DNA of 64,000 nt, taken from assembly GCF_030269925.1 (NCBI RefSeq), contig NC_085116.1:6262001-6326000 (forward strand), given 5' to 3'. The position numbers and the translations under genes are program-made. The notes beneath the pieces are model-generated. The model was not told the DNA's origin. It was given only the letters and a program-made list of their open reading frames with translations, and made no database searches. Source of the DNA: Bombyx mori (taxonomy: Eukaryota > Arthropoda > Insecta > Lepidoptera > Bombycidae). The stretch's first letter is position 1. The number at the start of each line of letters is the position of its first letter. Positions 48,602 to 60,710 of the stretch are shown here, piece by piece.

Positions 48602-50959
48602 TTTGGCTATAAATATTGTTTATTTTTTTGTATTCACATTGCATTTGAATTTAATAGTTAACTCAATTATTTTGGCGGTAAGAACAGCGTGCGAACAAGT
48701 CGACGCTGTCATCGACCTTTGGCCCGGATACCTTGACCGGGCGCTCAGAGCCAATGTCTCCTTGTCCTTACAATCACAATTGTCTTGTTTACCCTCTGCT
48801 AGATTTGTAAGTTATAGGTTAATGTGCTTTTAATACAATATACCTACCTAAATTTTTGCAATGGTAAATTATTGATTACAGTCTTTTAATAGTTAAAGGA
48901 TTAATTTTAACTAATCCTACAATATTTGTTGCTGTTTAAATAATAACATATTAAATATAAGAACAACATTCTGATTACAAGCCCCTAATAAGTTATTATT
49001 TTGATAACGAATTACAATAAATTAGTTCCTTATTGACTAAAAAAGGATTGCGTCTTATTACACCATAAATGTTCCATTGAAACTAGTGACTAATTATTAA
49101 ATGACAGATTGTGTACGCCGCTAAAATAAGAACATAATGAGGAATTACTAATAAGAACTGACTATAAAAATAATTAAAGCCCTTGTAAAGCGAATTAACC
49201 AATTTCGCGTCACTAGATAAAAATAATAAATCATTTAATGAAAACAAATTTTGTGACAGTTTTGAAATGATCCCATAATAATCGTGATTTAAGCCTAGAC
49301 ATCCGAAATCCTTTTGTACTTATTAAGTAATTCCGACACTTAATAATCATCGTCTCCTATGATTGGACTGTGGGAGGATTCAGGTACGGTTGTATGACTA
49401 ATGTCTTTTATCGCATAGCTACAAGGTCAGAATGGAAAATTTGCTGTTTAATCCTATAACAAATAACTAACTACAACATAATCAATATCTTGTTTAATAT
49501 TAGCCGAAAGGGGAAATCGGCGTTTGTGATGAACAGATTTTGAAATACGACACAGCTACAGAAGAATATATAGATATAAAAGTAAATGTAAAGAGAACAA
49601 ACTCAGTCTTCCAAACTTATGAACCGGCTAAGTTAAATCAACAGTATCAACCAATAAATATGTATTTTAGTTTAGTTAGTCTATTATTGAATATCGAAGG
49701 GGCGCAAGATGGATACCATTAAGTTAAGATATATACTACAGACGCACCCTCCACTTGTGATCCACCCATCAGAGTATATTTTTGCTATTTTCGTAATGTA
49801 TGTTCCGGTAAGGACTTACAAAGATCTGCATTTACATAAACTCCTAATACAACGAAAATGCCATCTATATTTCACTTAGATTTGTAAATCGGAAAGATGA
49901 AGTTAAACTAAAACAATTTTTTTTTATAATCTTATATGGCCTAAAAAAGCTCGTAAGGTAATTGTTTAAGATATAATAAATACTCAGCAAACCTTGCGCT
50001 ACTTATTTTAATAAAAAAATATCGGATTAAATAAGCTGGGCATTTTCCAGATTTACGAATATGTTCACTTCTGCCCATAAATTATAAATACCCTCCATGT
50101 ACAAAATGCGCGTAAATTCAATTACTTTGTTTTATACAAGCCAATTCGGGTCATAAACGTACTATGTATTATTTAATTTGCCAAGTAAAGTATCATTTTA
50201 AAAGTGAGCTGGATGCATCGGGGATTCGTCGAAGCGACTACAGCGGCGCCGGTCTGACCGGTTTCAAACCACTTCTGATGGTAAATGCGTCGCTTGACAA
50301 GCTGTATATGCACACACATAAGATACATTGAGAATGCACACGAGACGAGACAGTAAAAGCGCTATGTATCTATAAGTACTGTGATTTCAGAATGTACACT
50401 ACCCACTACACCAACAGGCACTCAAGTGAACCAAAAATATCATTGCCTAAAATCCTTGCTTCACGTTCTTTTTGTATTCACGATGCGCGCACACTTTAGA
50501 TTGTTTATTTTGTCAATGACGTGTGTTGCATTAGTATAAATCGCGATCTCGTATAAAAGTCATCGATTAGAAACTTCCACTTTCATCGATACGCGAAGAT
50601 GTCTTCAATAAATTATATATCAGAAACATATATTTAATATTTAAAATTCTTCTTAACGTCTGCCTATCTTTAAGTACCGCATTAAAATTTTGCTTTCTAA
50701 AATTTCATATACGAGTCTATACGTATTAATTAAGACACCTATTTTTTTTTACCTTTTATCATTCTATAAATATACTCAGGGAATTAATAACTTGGTTTAG
50801 TTACTATTTATTAACTTATGTGAAATGAATAATAGGAACCATTGTATGGGCTAGTAAAAATCCTACGTCCTCTGAATGCTCTTTGCATTACACACGATTT
50901 TCTATTTTTGGTCCATCAGGGTCTTTGCCGAGTTCGGCCGAATTCAAGGTCATGTTTTT
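48602..50959 (+). other. Start of the EcR intron, no gene seen
   Basis: AT-rich intronic DNA following the EcR-B1 donor. A short GC-richer patch at 48675-48790 has an open frame but no homology that I recognise. No receptor exon, tRNA or clear mobile element was found. A TCAAGGTCA nuclear-receptor half-site lies near the end (50944-50952). Confidence 0.6.
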
Positions 50960-51180
50960 TTATTGGCTATTTACTCACAGCCCATCTGACACTCAGTGGT
51001 TACTGGAGTCAACGTGAGCCCTACTTCACGCCATGAGACATGAGGTCGAACGTTCCATTACTCTACAATAAACACTTTCATTAATTCCGAAACGCACGAT
51101 GGCTTCGCGGCAGTACCAAACCGAGCCAGTACCAATACATAAACAGGTAGTGGTACCGACCTACCACCATTTACCGCTAA
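50960..51180 (-). repeat. Bm1 SINE relic
   Basis: Diverged minus-strand copy in the EcR intron. actcacagcccatctgacac, agtggttactggagtc, ccgaaacgcacgatggcttc and gtggtaccgacctaccacca appear in the correct order, but the middle is rearranged. Confidence 0.6.
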
Positions 51181-51883
51181 TTACCACATGCAACCTACCT
51201 CTTGGTTCAGTATATTATTTATTATTACACTTGGCATTTACGTGTCCAATAATAAGGCCCTGTACTAACATACATGAGAATCTTATAAAAATAATTTATC
51301 TTGTTCCTATGCCCGCATAACGTAAGTCAGTTAGTAGCCAACGAGTTTTATTGACGCATTCGATGTAATCGAGGTAAATTAGTCAAAATGCGGGTTCATA
51401 TTTTTTTTTTTGGAATGTCGAACTTATTAAGTTCTCGTGTCAAAATTCAATGGACGAAAACTAAATGAGTCAGTAATTATTTTCATTGTGAAGGTATTTC
51501 AGTGGGACGATAGCGTAATACGACTAATCCATCAAAAAAACGGAACCAGAGATCGATATCGCGTTTTAATTTGAGAATCAGCGTCCAAACGACATTGTGA
51601 TTTGTTTATTTGAAACGAGCGCTTACCCACGTAGCTCTCCTTAAATTGGTTTGTTTGTGGTCATGAAAGAATGTGTTTTTATTGTTATAAATCAAAGGCA
51701 GTTTACCGTGGCGAGATAAAATATACCTTTTATAAGTTTAATTATAAGCTTTTAAACGCAAAAAAAAAAACAATATCGGGCCAACGGTTTTTGCGTAAGG
51801 CCCAAACGGGCAAACAGAATAGTAAAAAATCTGGATATCGCTAAGATTCAAAGCCTTAAGTGTATATGCCTACGTATTTTGTA
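51181..51883. other. EcR intron, AT-rich
   Basis: Nothing recognised. Confidence 0.6.
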
Positions 51884-51891
51884 AATATCTT

Positions 51892-52023
51892 TATTTTTTA
51901 TTTTTTTATTGCCCTTGTAGGCAGACGAGCATACGGCCCACCTGATGGTGAGTGGCTACCGTCGCCCATGGACTTCAGCAATGCCAGGGGCAGAGCCAAG
52001 CCGCTGCCTACCGAATCTCTTCG
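51892..52023 (-). repeat. Unnamed silkworm retroposon B, 3' fragment
   Basis: Minus-strand copy of the repeat at 9661: reversed A/T tail, ttgcccttgtaggcagacga, then tggacttcagcaatgccagg and ccgctgcctacc. A possible 8-bp target duplication, aatatctt, flanks it (51884-51891 and 52024-52031). Confidence 0.7.
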
Positions 52024-52031
52024 AATATCTT

Positions 52032-54715
52032 CAGTGCTCAGTTTTGTTACAGTGTAAAATAGTAACAAATAATACTTAGCCAAATTGACTAACATAACCT
52101 ATGTGTGACTAACAATTCACGAATTTGAAAGTATAAATAGAAGACATTGTTTTTATAACCTCCAAAAGGCATAATGACCATTTCCTTTATTAGCCTTTGT
52201 AATTCCATTGAATTTGCACTAAAAAAAATTTCTATTTGCTTGCCAATTGTCAGATCCATACAATAAATCCATTAAACCGCAAATACATTTTATTATACTC
52301 TTTCCACCCACTAAATTTGAAAAGCTTTTAATATTAACCTTTGCCATATTAAAATTGATGACTTTAAATTCTATGCCAGTCCAAAACGCGTATATTTGTT
52401 ATGGAAGATCGCTCCAATGTAGGCGGTTTTCTTATGAAGACTAACAAGATTAGATTAACACAAGAGGGAAATGATAAAAGAAATCATCATAGACAAGATG
52501 ACACGTTGTTATGACCATTACGAAATTCATGGAGGGCGCAATTTATTCCTCTTGTGGCCCCACCTGAGGTGAATGTAACAGCGCGTCCGCGTGGGGGCGC
52601 CAAGGTCACTACCGTTTTTTGACACCTCGAATATAAATAATGGCAAACCAGCTATCCATCGTGCTTATGTCGTAGTCATGTTACGTAGATGTTGATTCAG
52701 ACTTATTTTAAAATGTACCGATTACGTTTAATACTCCACGTAGTTTTGACGTTGTAATGATCATGCGACGCACTGTCGCGCTATGAAAAAAAAAAACACT
52801 AAAATATTTAAAAAAAAATTGTATGATAAACCTAATTTTGGTATAGCCAGTAGCAACGTATTCACTAATTGTTTCACGCCAACATTGGCCCTGTTCTTAG
52901 CCGGAAATAATTTGTTTCATTATTTGAACAATCGTTTGCTTAATCGTAGCGAAAAGGTTACGGACCTCTTACGAGACCTTGATTTTCGACTTATAAAAAC
53001 AAAAAATAATTTCGTTCTTTGATAAGGTTAATCATTTAAATGTTGTTTGGTTAGCAGGCATCGCTCGGGCGTGGAACGTGTATATGAATTTAATAACGTT
53101 TTTTGTTTTAGTAAATTATCGTAATATTAAACGCCTTTAAGTCAACGATACTAATCTAGAACTAAGCCGGTTTTGCCGACGTTCAATTTGAATCCATAAA
53201 AATGTTATATGGTTTGAAATCATTGCAACCCAAAAGATGTTTTTCAATGCCAAATTTTCCTCCTCTTAACAATTCTGTTATGATAAAATTTAAAACTTTG
53301 GCTGGTGCACATCTACATTATGATTAAATCATTTTCTACATTCTAGAATTTTCACAGTTGGCTGTTTGATCTTAATCATATATGCGATTCCATTTGAACA
53401 TTCCTAAATACTTAAAGAATATATCCGATCAAGAATACCTCTTAGGTTCGCGGGTAGGCCAAATAAGTATTATTTTACAATTACAAAATTAAGAATGCCA
53501 TATGATATCAAAGGCCTATTAGCGGATCATAGAGTATAAGGTTTTCATTGTGGTCTGAAATGTGATACAGCTCAATGTCCCAGCCATGTTTGATTGATGA
53601 TTCCTTAATCGTGCAGGTCGGTGAACCCGTCGAATCTCACAAGATAACACGTGACTTCATCCGCTTAAAAATACTTTTAAATTATATAACAAACAACACG
53701 TTGCCAGTAATTATTCGGTTCGTTTATTTAAAATACTTTATGACACAGGATTCTGTTTACAAATCGGATCTGTGCTGCGATTATTAACCGCGTGCTTCTA
53801 AGCCGGTTGTCGTGTTAGAATAATAAAAGATCTCACAGTCGACAGCTGCCATGGGTAACGGGGAGGGTCAAATTTTTCATTGATAAACACACTATTAGAT
53901 TTAGCAACCCTTCAGTTGAACAATCTAATAGTACCGAGACCCGAGCACGATTCTTTTGTGACTTTTTAAAGCTAAATCAGCTACATTTGTTGACTAATAG
54001 AGTTAAAATAATGAAAGGCCCAATACGTTCGGATTTTCAGCGTCACAAGATTTTAAAGTTCATCGACACGGCTGTTGTCTTATGTAAAAAAGCGACCAAC
54101 GCGTCACACTGTGTGAATTTTCTAAGACGATTTAACAGTAAAATTTCACGAACTATTTATGAATAGCATTAAGTTAAAACAATGCAAACGATTTGTTTTT
54201 CAAAGCTTCAATTCGTAGCGTCAATTTATTGTTAGAAACCTTCAGAATAACGCGCTTGGATTAAAATTAAGTTAATGATTTCAAGAAAGTATTTAATTTT
54301 CTTATCATTTACTCAGCGCCTTAATGTCACAGATTGATAACCGAGAACTTCGTAATTTTAATAACACATTAAAAATTTTTTTTGCTAATGAATTCGAGAA
54401 TGCTTTTTTTTTTAAAAATAAATCACAATTATTTCATACGAGAATATTCCGAGAGAATTTGATTAAATTTTCTAACTTGCAATGACTGTGAGGAAAGTGA
54501 AACTGGGATTTGAAATGGTATTGCTTAGGTATATGTGTAGGTGTAGAGGTATCGAGTCTAGGAAGGTCTAGGGCGGATGTTCGGTCGAGCGCGCGTCACA
54601 CTTGGCTGCGCATGCGCTGCTATCGTGACGCTACTTATCTCTATTTGAGACGTCTACTTAAAACACATTTTCGATCATATTTAGGAAAGCTATACGTAAA
54701 ACTCAAGTGTGTAGT
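52032..54715. other. EcR intron, AT-rich
   Basis: No exon or mobile element recognised. Short frames at 52783-53022 and 53575-53787 have no recognisable content. Confidence 0.55.
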
Positions 54716-54966
54716 TTACCGGTGGTAGGACCTCTTGTGAGTCCGCGCGGGTAGGTACCACCGCCCTGCTTATTTCTGCCGTGAAGCAGTAATGCGTTTC
54801 GGTTTGAAGGGTGGGGCAGCCGTTGTAACTATACTGAGACCATAGAACTTATGTCTCAAGGTGGGTGGCGGCATTTCCGTTGTAGATGTCTATGAGCTCC
54901 AGTAACCACTTAAAACCAGGTGAGCTGTGAGCTCGTCCACACATGTAGGCAATAAAAAAAAAACAA
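54716..54966 (+). repeat. Bm1 SINE, short form
   Basis: Plus-strand copy in the EcR intron, beginning taccggtggtagg and ending in caataaaaaaaaaac. It has an intact body and no tRNA-derived head. Confidence 0.85.
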
Positions 54967-55560
54967 AAATCTTATCGACAATTAATTGCGAAGTTTGGTT
55001 CAACAAAAATATCTTCTAAGAAACTTGTGTTTCCATAAATATATTGTGTCATGTGAGAAGTAATTTATCAGTGCACAAAACCCGTTCCGATCCCGGAACT
55101 TAAAGAACGTTGATCCAAATTCGAGACGGTCATAACGGGTTTGCTTAAAATATCTGTTAAACAATTGTACAAACATTGTCAGCGTACGACGTATTTATTC
55201 GCGTACCTATCTGTATGTAGCTCTAATCAATCAAACGCTTCCATTATACCAGTGATCTTTGTTAATGTTCGTACAGTACAGGATAAGCATTTCGTTAGGC
55301 TTCGGATTTCAAATGGAGAAGTAATCTAAATGATAATGATAAATATATTTATTCAAGCCTCCTAAAATGCAAACACGTACGAGAATTCTTAACACTAGTA
55401 TAATAATATACATGGCTTTTTTATGAGGTATACAATAACAAAATTCCCTGACTTTTATGCTAGGAAAACCTGTGTTACAAAAGTCAGTGGTTCAGTGCTA
55501 GGTCACCAGGCAAAGAAAGTTAACCAGGAAGAGCGATCTGTAAGAATATAGTACGTACGT

Positions 55561-55624
<64 letters not shown>

Positions 55625-56410
55625 GTGCGTGTGTGTGTGTGCGTGTGTGCGTGTGTGTGTGTGTGCGTGTGTGTGTATGTGCTATTTGTAAAAAAAATGT
55701 TACATAGTTCTGTGGCGTGGGCAATTCAAATGTACGATACCATTTTGTGCGTCCAAAGCGGAACTTCAACAGTAGGTACGTGACTTTGAACTTTAATTGT
55801 TCATTGTTATCTGTATGCGAATATCTATGATTTCGTTTACGCCACGCCACGTTTGTTCGTTGTTTGAGTTCGTAAAAATAAAATCGGGTGCTTTTGAATT
55901 TTCAGCACATTCTAACTATTCTATGGTATACTATGAGGAAAAAATTGACCGAGGATCAACAAATTATCGAAAAATAAATAAAGATTTTATTATTTACATA
56001 AAGTCAAATCCAAATAATTTAACATAAATTAACTCACACAGTAGAACAGATCTTCCAATGCGCTTGAAGGCGAGGCGGCACAGTTCCCAAGATACTGGAT
56101 ACGTTGCCTCGTTGGACAGCCAGACTCACTCTCTGTGCAAAGTACCAGCCAGCCTTAGCATCGATAAATCGAAAGATTAAGTTTGAAATATACACAAACA
56201 TATCTAATATTGTTAAAAAATGTTTTTTTTCTTCCATTTTTTGTAACGTTACATAAATATACCATATACATAAATTAAACTTATTTTTTGTGATTCGTGG
56301 GAAGATAACGGTAATTAAAAAATTCTCACAGTTCGAAAAAAAAAATCATCATTAATTTAACGTAATTATAATCTTTATGAATAGGAGGAATAAGACAAGC
56401 TCACCAAATA
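54967..56410. other. EcR intron with microsatellite and possible repeat relic
   Basis: Besides the GT microsatellite, a minus-strand segment at about 56045-56175 reads DAKAGWYFAQRVSLAVQRG followed by NVSSILGTVP in a GC-richer patch. It looks like a remnant of coding DNA, possibly a retroelement tail, but I cannot assign it. Confidence 0.4.
55561..55680. repeat. (GT)n microsatellite with GTGTGC interruptions
   Basis: About 120 bp of GT dinucleotides, pure from 55563 to about 55619, then interrupted at intervals by C (gtgcgtgtgtgc). The adjoining acgtacgtacgt makes a short ACGT repeat on its left. The Cys/Val and His/Thr ORFs over it are artefacts. Long alternating GT can adopt Z-DNA and is likely length-polymorphic. 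Confidence 0.95.
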
Positions 56411-57004
56411 TACAGTGTGTTTCAAATAAGAATATGCACGGGACATACGCCATATTGTGACGCCATAGCTGTCAAATCGAAAAGATAGGTAAAGTCAGTA
56501 AAAAAGATAGATATTTTAAAATAATATTTTTTTTTTTTTATTTATTCACGTTCGCCGATTCAACTCATCCCACTGGTTGAGCAATTATTATGATCGTCGC
56601 CGTCATAATCCTCAGTGCTCAGTACAAAAAATATTTAGGTGATTAAAATATTCTATTGGTTATTATATGTATCAAATTCTGGATTTCTGTTTTTAGTTGG
56701 CGCACATTTTTTTCTGCCACTCTATCTTTTATTAAATGCCATATACTCTAAAGAATCAGTCACAATTGTGGAGTGGTAGCCTTAACACCTTGAAATCCGT
56801 GGAAATTATATAATTGGTCTATTAAATAAGACTTTGGTGATTTGTTTTTATATCAACTAGTAAAAGCTCTGGTTTCGTGTAGCATGGCTAAAATTTGAGG
56901 TGTTGAAAAAAAGAAAAAAAAATTGTTGCTGTCCATACTTTTTTACCGAAGTTTGACAGATCGAGGACATTGACGCGCACATTCTTATTTTTGAAAGACA
57001 CTAA
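56411..57004. mobile_element. Inverted-repeat DNA element, mariner-like MITE
   Basis: Ends form an inverted repeat of about 28 bp: left cagtgtgtttcaaataagaa, right (reversed) tagtgtctttcaaaaataag, each followed by an at/atgtgc-type extension. The length is about 590 bp. Target duplications are not clean; TA is possible at the left. No transposase ORF. I place it near mariner by its ends only. Confidence 0.6.
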
Positions 57005-57941
57005 GTAAATTGACATTTAAAATCTACTTCGTTTTATATTAAAATTTGGAAACGGACATGACAATTTACAGACTAACATCAGGCTACAAGTTTTCTATCT
57101 CCGTCTCGCACTAACGTGAGCGTGAGAAGAGGACAGACAATCAGTCGAGTTTCCGGTAAATTGTAGTAGAGAATCTATGCGCAGACCGTACCGGATAGAC
57201 AAGGACGTATGTAGTTTTAAATCTATTTGTATATGTTATGCCAAGACCTGAGCAATACAATAAAGAGGTTCGATTGAATTATTCAGATGTACAGATTAGC
57301 TCAAATTTTTTTTATTCAAAAACAAGCAATTCGTTTCTATTTTATGCATAGAAGATATATTGATAACATTGTTATTCTACTGATTGATGTATGTATGTAT
57401 AACGTAAATAATACATAAAGAAAAATACGACAATAACTCTTTCTATCTCTTTCTCCCAACCTTATAAGTGGTGATTCTGTTTTTAATACTTGATCCCCTG
57501 ACATTCGATGAAAGTATTTTAAAAATTTTTTTTTTTTAAATATTAATTTAAAAAATCATTTAGATCACATAACTCCAACAATAATGTTATTATAAAACAA
57601 ACACATTCAAAGAATACATTTTGTAGGTCCCTGGTGTATGATAAAGGAATTTTTGTCTTGTTTTCCGCAACAATTGACACTCTTTAACTCAACAACGCAA
57701 AACATACTCATACACATTCTAATCACACGATCAAACATCAAAGAAGCTGCAAATGCTCGCACGAGGAAAGCTTACGCTACATGCGTTTGTTTCCTTTGGA
57801 AAAACATCCATTTGTACCACATTTCAATGTATCTTCAATAAACATTCCAAATTCAGTGTAGGTACATATACAAGGAAATTAGTCCATATTTCGTACGTAT
57901 TCGAAGGTTTGACATAATAATCGTTTGAATATTAGATTGTA
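57005..57941. other. EcR intron, AT-rich
   Basis: Nothing recognised. Confidence 0.6.
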
Positions 57942-58358
57942 CTAGAGGTCCCGCAGTAGTCGAAATTCGACTATAATTAATTGGAATTGTAAGTTTGTAC
58001 ACTATTATGATAGTATTTTGTACTTCTATAATCTCAAATTTCGCCAAGACTACACTATAAAAAATATTAACAAAGACAAACCATATTCTATTCTCAATTT
58101 GACCACAGACGTCAAGAACAAAAGTTTGACAATAAATAGTATGCATGCGTGTGTGCGTCAAATACATGATATGTAGTGTGTGTAATGTTTTCTTTATTGA
58201 TTATTAATGTATCTTTTATGCATTATTTAAAACAAATATTAGCATTGTGCACTTCTTCTCTATATTCTCTATAAGTGTGGAAAATTTCATACTCCTCCGT
58301 CCGCGCAATTTTCGTAAAAAGGGATACAAAGTTTTTGCTTCACGTATTATTATATAGA
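57942..58358 (-). mobile_element. Non-autonomous Helitron, family 1, copy C
   Basis: 417 bp inside the EcR intron, minus orientation, both ends intact (A|TC ... CTAG|T), with the subterminal hairpin tagtcgaa/ttcgacta near its CTAG end. The short ORF across it comes from the repeat. Confidence 0.82.
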
Positions 58359-58859
58359 TAAATACCATTTTATTTGTGCAGCATAGATTTTAAATGCAAC
58401 TACTAATGAATCTTGCCTGCGCGCGATAATCTATAAACACGGCCTTGGTATGCATAATCTTACTGCGTTTCGCCATTCTTATCGTTTGCTGAACTGCGTC
58501 TACTATTATTTCCGTATGGAAGCACAACGCTACAAAGTTGTAAGATCTTAGAATGCATTCTGAACAAACGTACGTACCATTTTAGGCGAACGAAGTCTCC
58601 TAAAATAGCGCTTAAGAATGTGTGCGTCTTGATGTACTCATACAAGGCAGTTGCTTCAAGGTCGACAATGTCATTGTACGGGCGCACCCGACGCAATATT
58701 TTGCACACATTCACACATCACGCATGTGTGCACGTGTAGTAATTGAATTGAAGTAATCTTATCATTTAGGTCACCTTACTTTGTTGATAGTACAACTATG
58801 CAGTGAAATGCTGCCAGTTCACAATTTTTCTTTTGAACGTCTCAGAAAAAAACCTCTGC

Positions 58860-59090
58860 ATTTTTTTTTATGGCTTAGTTGGTTGGACGAGCTCACAGTT
58901 ACTGGAGCCCATAGACATCTACAGCGTAAATGCGCCACCCACCTTACGACATAAGTTCTAAGGTCTTCTCAGGTATAGTTACAACGGCTGCCCCCCCCTT
59001 CAAACCGAAACGCATTACTGCTTCACGGCAGAAATAAGCAGGGAGGTGGTACCTACCCGCGCGGACTCTCAAGAGGTCCTACCGCCAGTA
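58860..59090 (-). repeat. Bm1 SINE, short form with internal deletion
   Basis: Minus-strand copy with the reversed poly-A at left and the boundary cctaccgccagtata at right. The segment covering cccacctggtgttaagtgg is deleted after gagctcacag. Confidence 0.82.
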
Positions 59091-59910
59091 TAGTTTAAAT
59101 CAGTAATTAGTTCATGAATCAGTTTAAATTGCTCGAATGCTTGTACTAAACGATTGATATAAATGTATGGAAGCTTGCGCCTGTTATTTCAGTCTGTCCT
59201 CGTTTAATTTACAAGTGCTTTGGACTCACGGTCACGGAACACAAATTATACCTTCAGCGCTCCGAGAAGACATTTACGATCACAATATAGCTCGTTGTAT
59301 CGACACAACGTCGAGCCGTGATAAAATAATATGTTTTCATTTTGTTTAACGCGCAAAATATAATGTGGAAAACATAATATTTAACTTTGACGGTTTTTTT
59401 TTTTAAATCGCTTACATAAAATACGTAAGCCTAATTGTCATTAAAACGATCGCACATTACAGAAATTCTGTCGGTCACGAAAAATTATATCGTCACCGGT
59501 AAATTCACACCAACGCGACGTCATAACGTTTGGGAGAACTAAAATAAATTGAGTTGTCATCAACGAATTTCTGTTTTCCATTCCATAGTTCGAATATATT
59601 CGCCTCTCGGAGATTAAAATAGCCCGACGCGACGGCGAAACATGATTTCGTCAATGGTGCGCCGAGTCGAGGTTAGACTTGACTGTCTGCGTCGTGGCCA
59701 CGCCGTGCAGCACAAGCGATTGACGCAAGCGATCGTCAGTTGTTTACAGTACAACCGCTCAGGTTATTTACATCGGGGTCACAGACACGCTGAAGGAGAC
59801 CTGGGTTCAATCGATATAATTATCTGAAACTAGCGTGCCGTATCACAGGTGATTGGCGCTCGCGTAATGCGACAATGACCTGTTTCGGTGGTGCCGGGTC
59901 GTTTATGCAA

Positions 59911-60113
59911 TATATATTGGCAAGCGGCAGTGCGAGTTGGTTATTGTAGCGCGGCCGCAGAATATTGAGATGTTGGGTAAGGCCATCTTGCTGTTGCGAC
60001 GCAAGACGACCGACGTTTCACGTTTGATTACCCAAGTGTTTCGTTTTTCTTTTGTCGAGTGTGTCGAATTGTTATCGGCGCAACGCTGTTGTTATCTAGG
60101 TTACAGGTGGATG
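59911..60113 (+). promoter_or_regulatory. Candidate alternative promoter and first exon inside the EcR intron
   Basis: A CpG-rich patch (about 59610-60130) within the putative EcR intron contains TATATATT at 59911-59918, then a GC-rich segment with a NotI-type GCGGCCGC, an ATG at 59970 opening a 48-codon frame (MLGKAILLLRRK...), and a strong splice donor consensus GTAAGT at 60113. A second possible donor, ggtaagg, lies at 59977. The frame matches nothing I recognise, and it is not the EcR-A N-terminus as I know it from moths. The arrangement resembles a short first exon with a promoter, but no transcript evidence is available. Confidence 0.3.
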
Positions 60114-60299
60114 TAAGTTTTGATAATGGTAGTCTATCAGCGTCACGATCCCCGGGTCAATGCTCTCGGTACCCACGTGGATTGTTATGTAACATCCCCA
60201 AAAATGTAGATATCTTTGTCGCTAGTCGCTACAATCTCGTGTATAGACCGTTTTTTTCGTATGATCAGTTAAAATAATGAAAATTTTGATACAGACGAA

Positions 60300-60480
60300 C
60301 AGTTGAAGTACACAATTACTGGAGGTCTTAGATACCACAAGGCGTCCGTTGCCTCCCATCTTGAAGCATGAGGCACAAGTCATAGTTGCATTCCTGCATT
60401 CAAACGAATGCTTCTACCGGTTTACGGGAGAAATAACCGACGGTGAGCGGCAAAACGACCTCACAACGTTCCCTCTCCAA
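60300..60480 (-). repeat. Possible Bm1 SINE relic
   Basis: The block ttcaaacgaatgcttctacc followed by gggagaaataaccg loosely follows the Bm1 minus-strand order (ttcaaaccgaaacgcattac, ggcagaaatagg). It is heavily diverged and the limits are approximate. Confidence 0.3.
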
Positions 60481-60515
60481 TAAAATGTCCATTATCTGTT
60501 AGTTCACGTTGCAGT

Positions 60516-60710
60516 CAAGGCTATTGGATGAACGAGCTTGCCCCTCCTCCCTGTTAAGTGGTCACCAGAACCACACAATATGAATTTCGCCAACACCAGC
60601 TTAGAGAAGTCTGAGCTGTTGATACTAAATGACTTCTCCATCCTTCAAAGCGAAATGCATGGCTGACTCACGGCAGAAACGGAAAGCATATTGGGACCTA
60701 GCAGCCTGTG
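60516..60710 (-). repeat. Bm1 SINE relic
   Basis: Minus-strand relic with gatgaacgagcttgcccctc, ctgttaagtggtcaccagaa, atttcgccaacaccagctta and a late tcacggcagaaacgg in Bm1 order. It is about as degraded as the relic at 50960-51180. Confidence 0.5.

Noticed and set aside
55503..55850. Thr/His-repeat and Cys/Val-repeat ORFs
   Set aside because: They are translations of the GT microsatellite, not genes.
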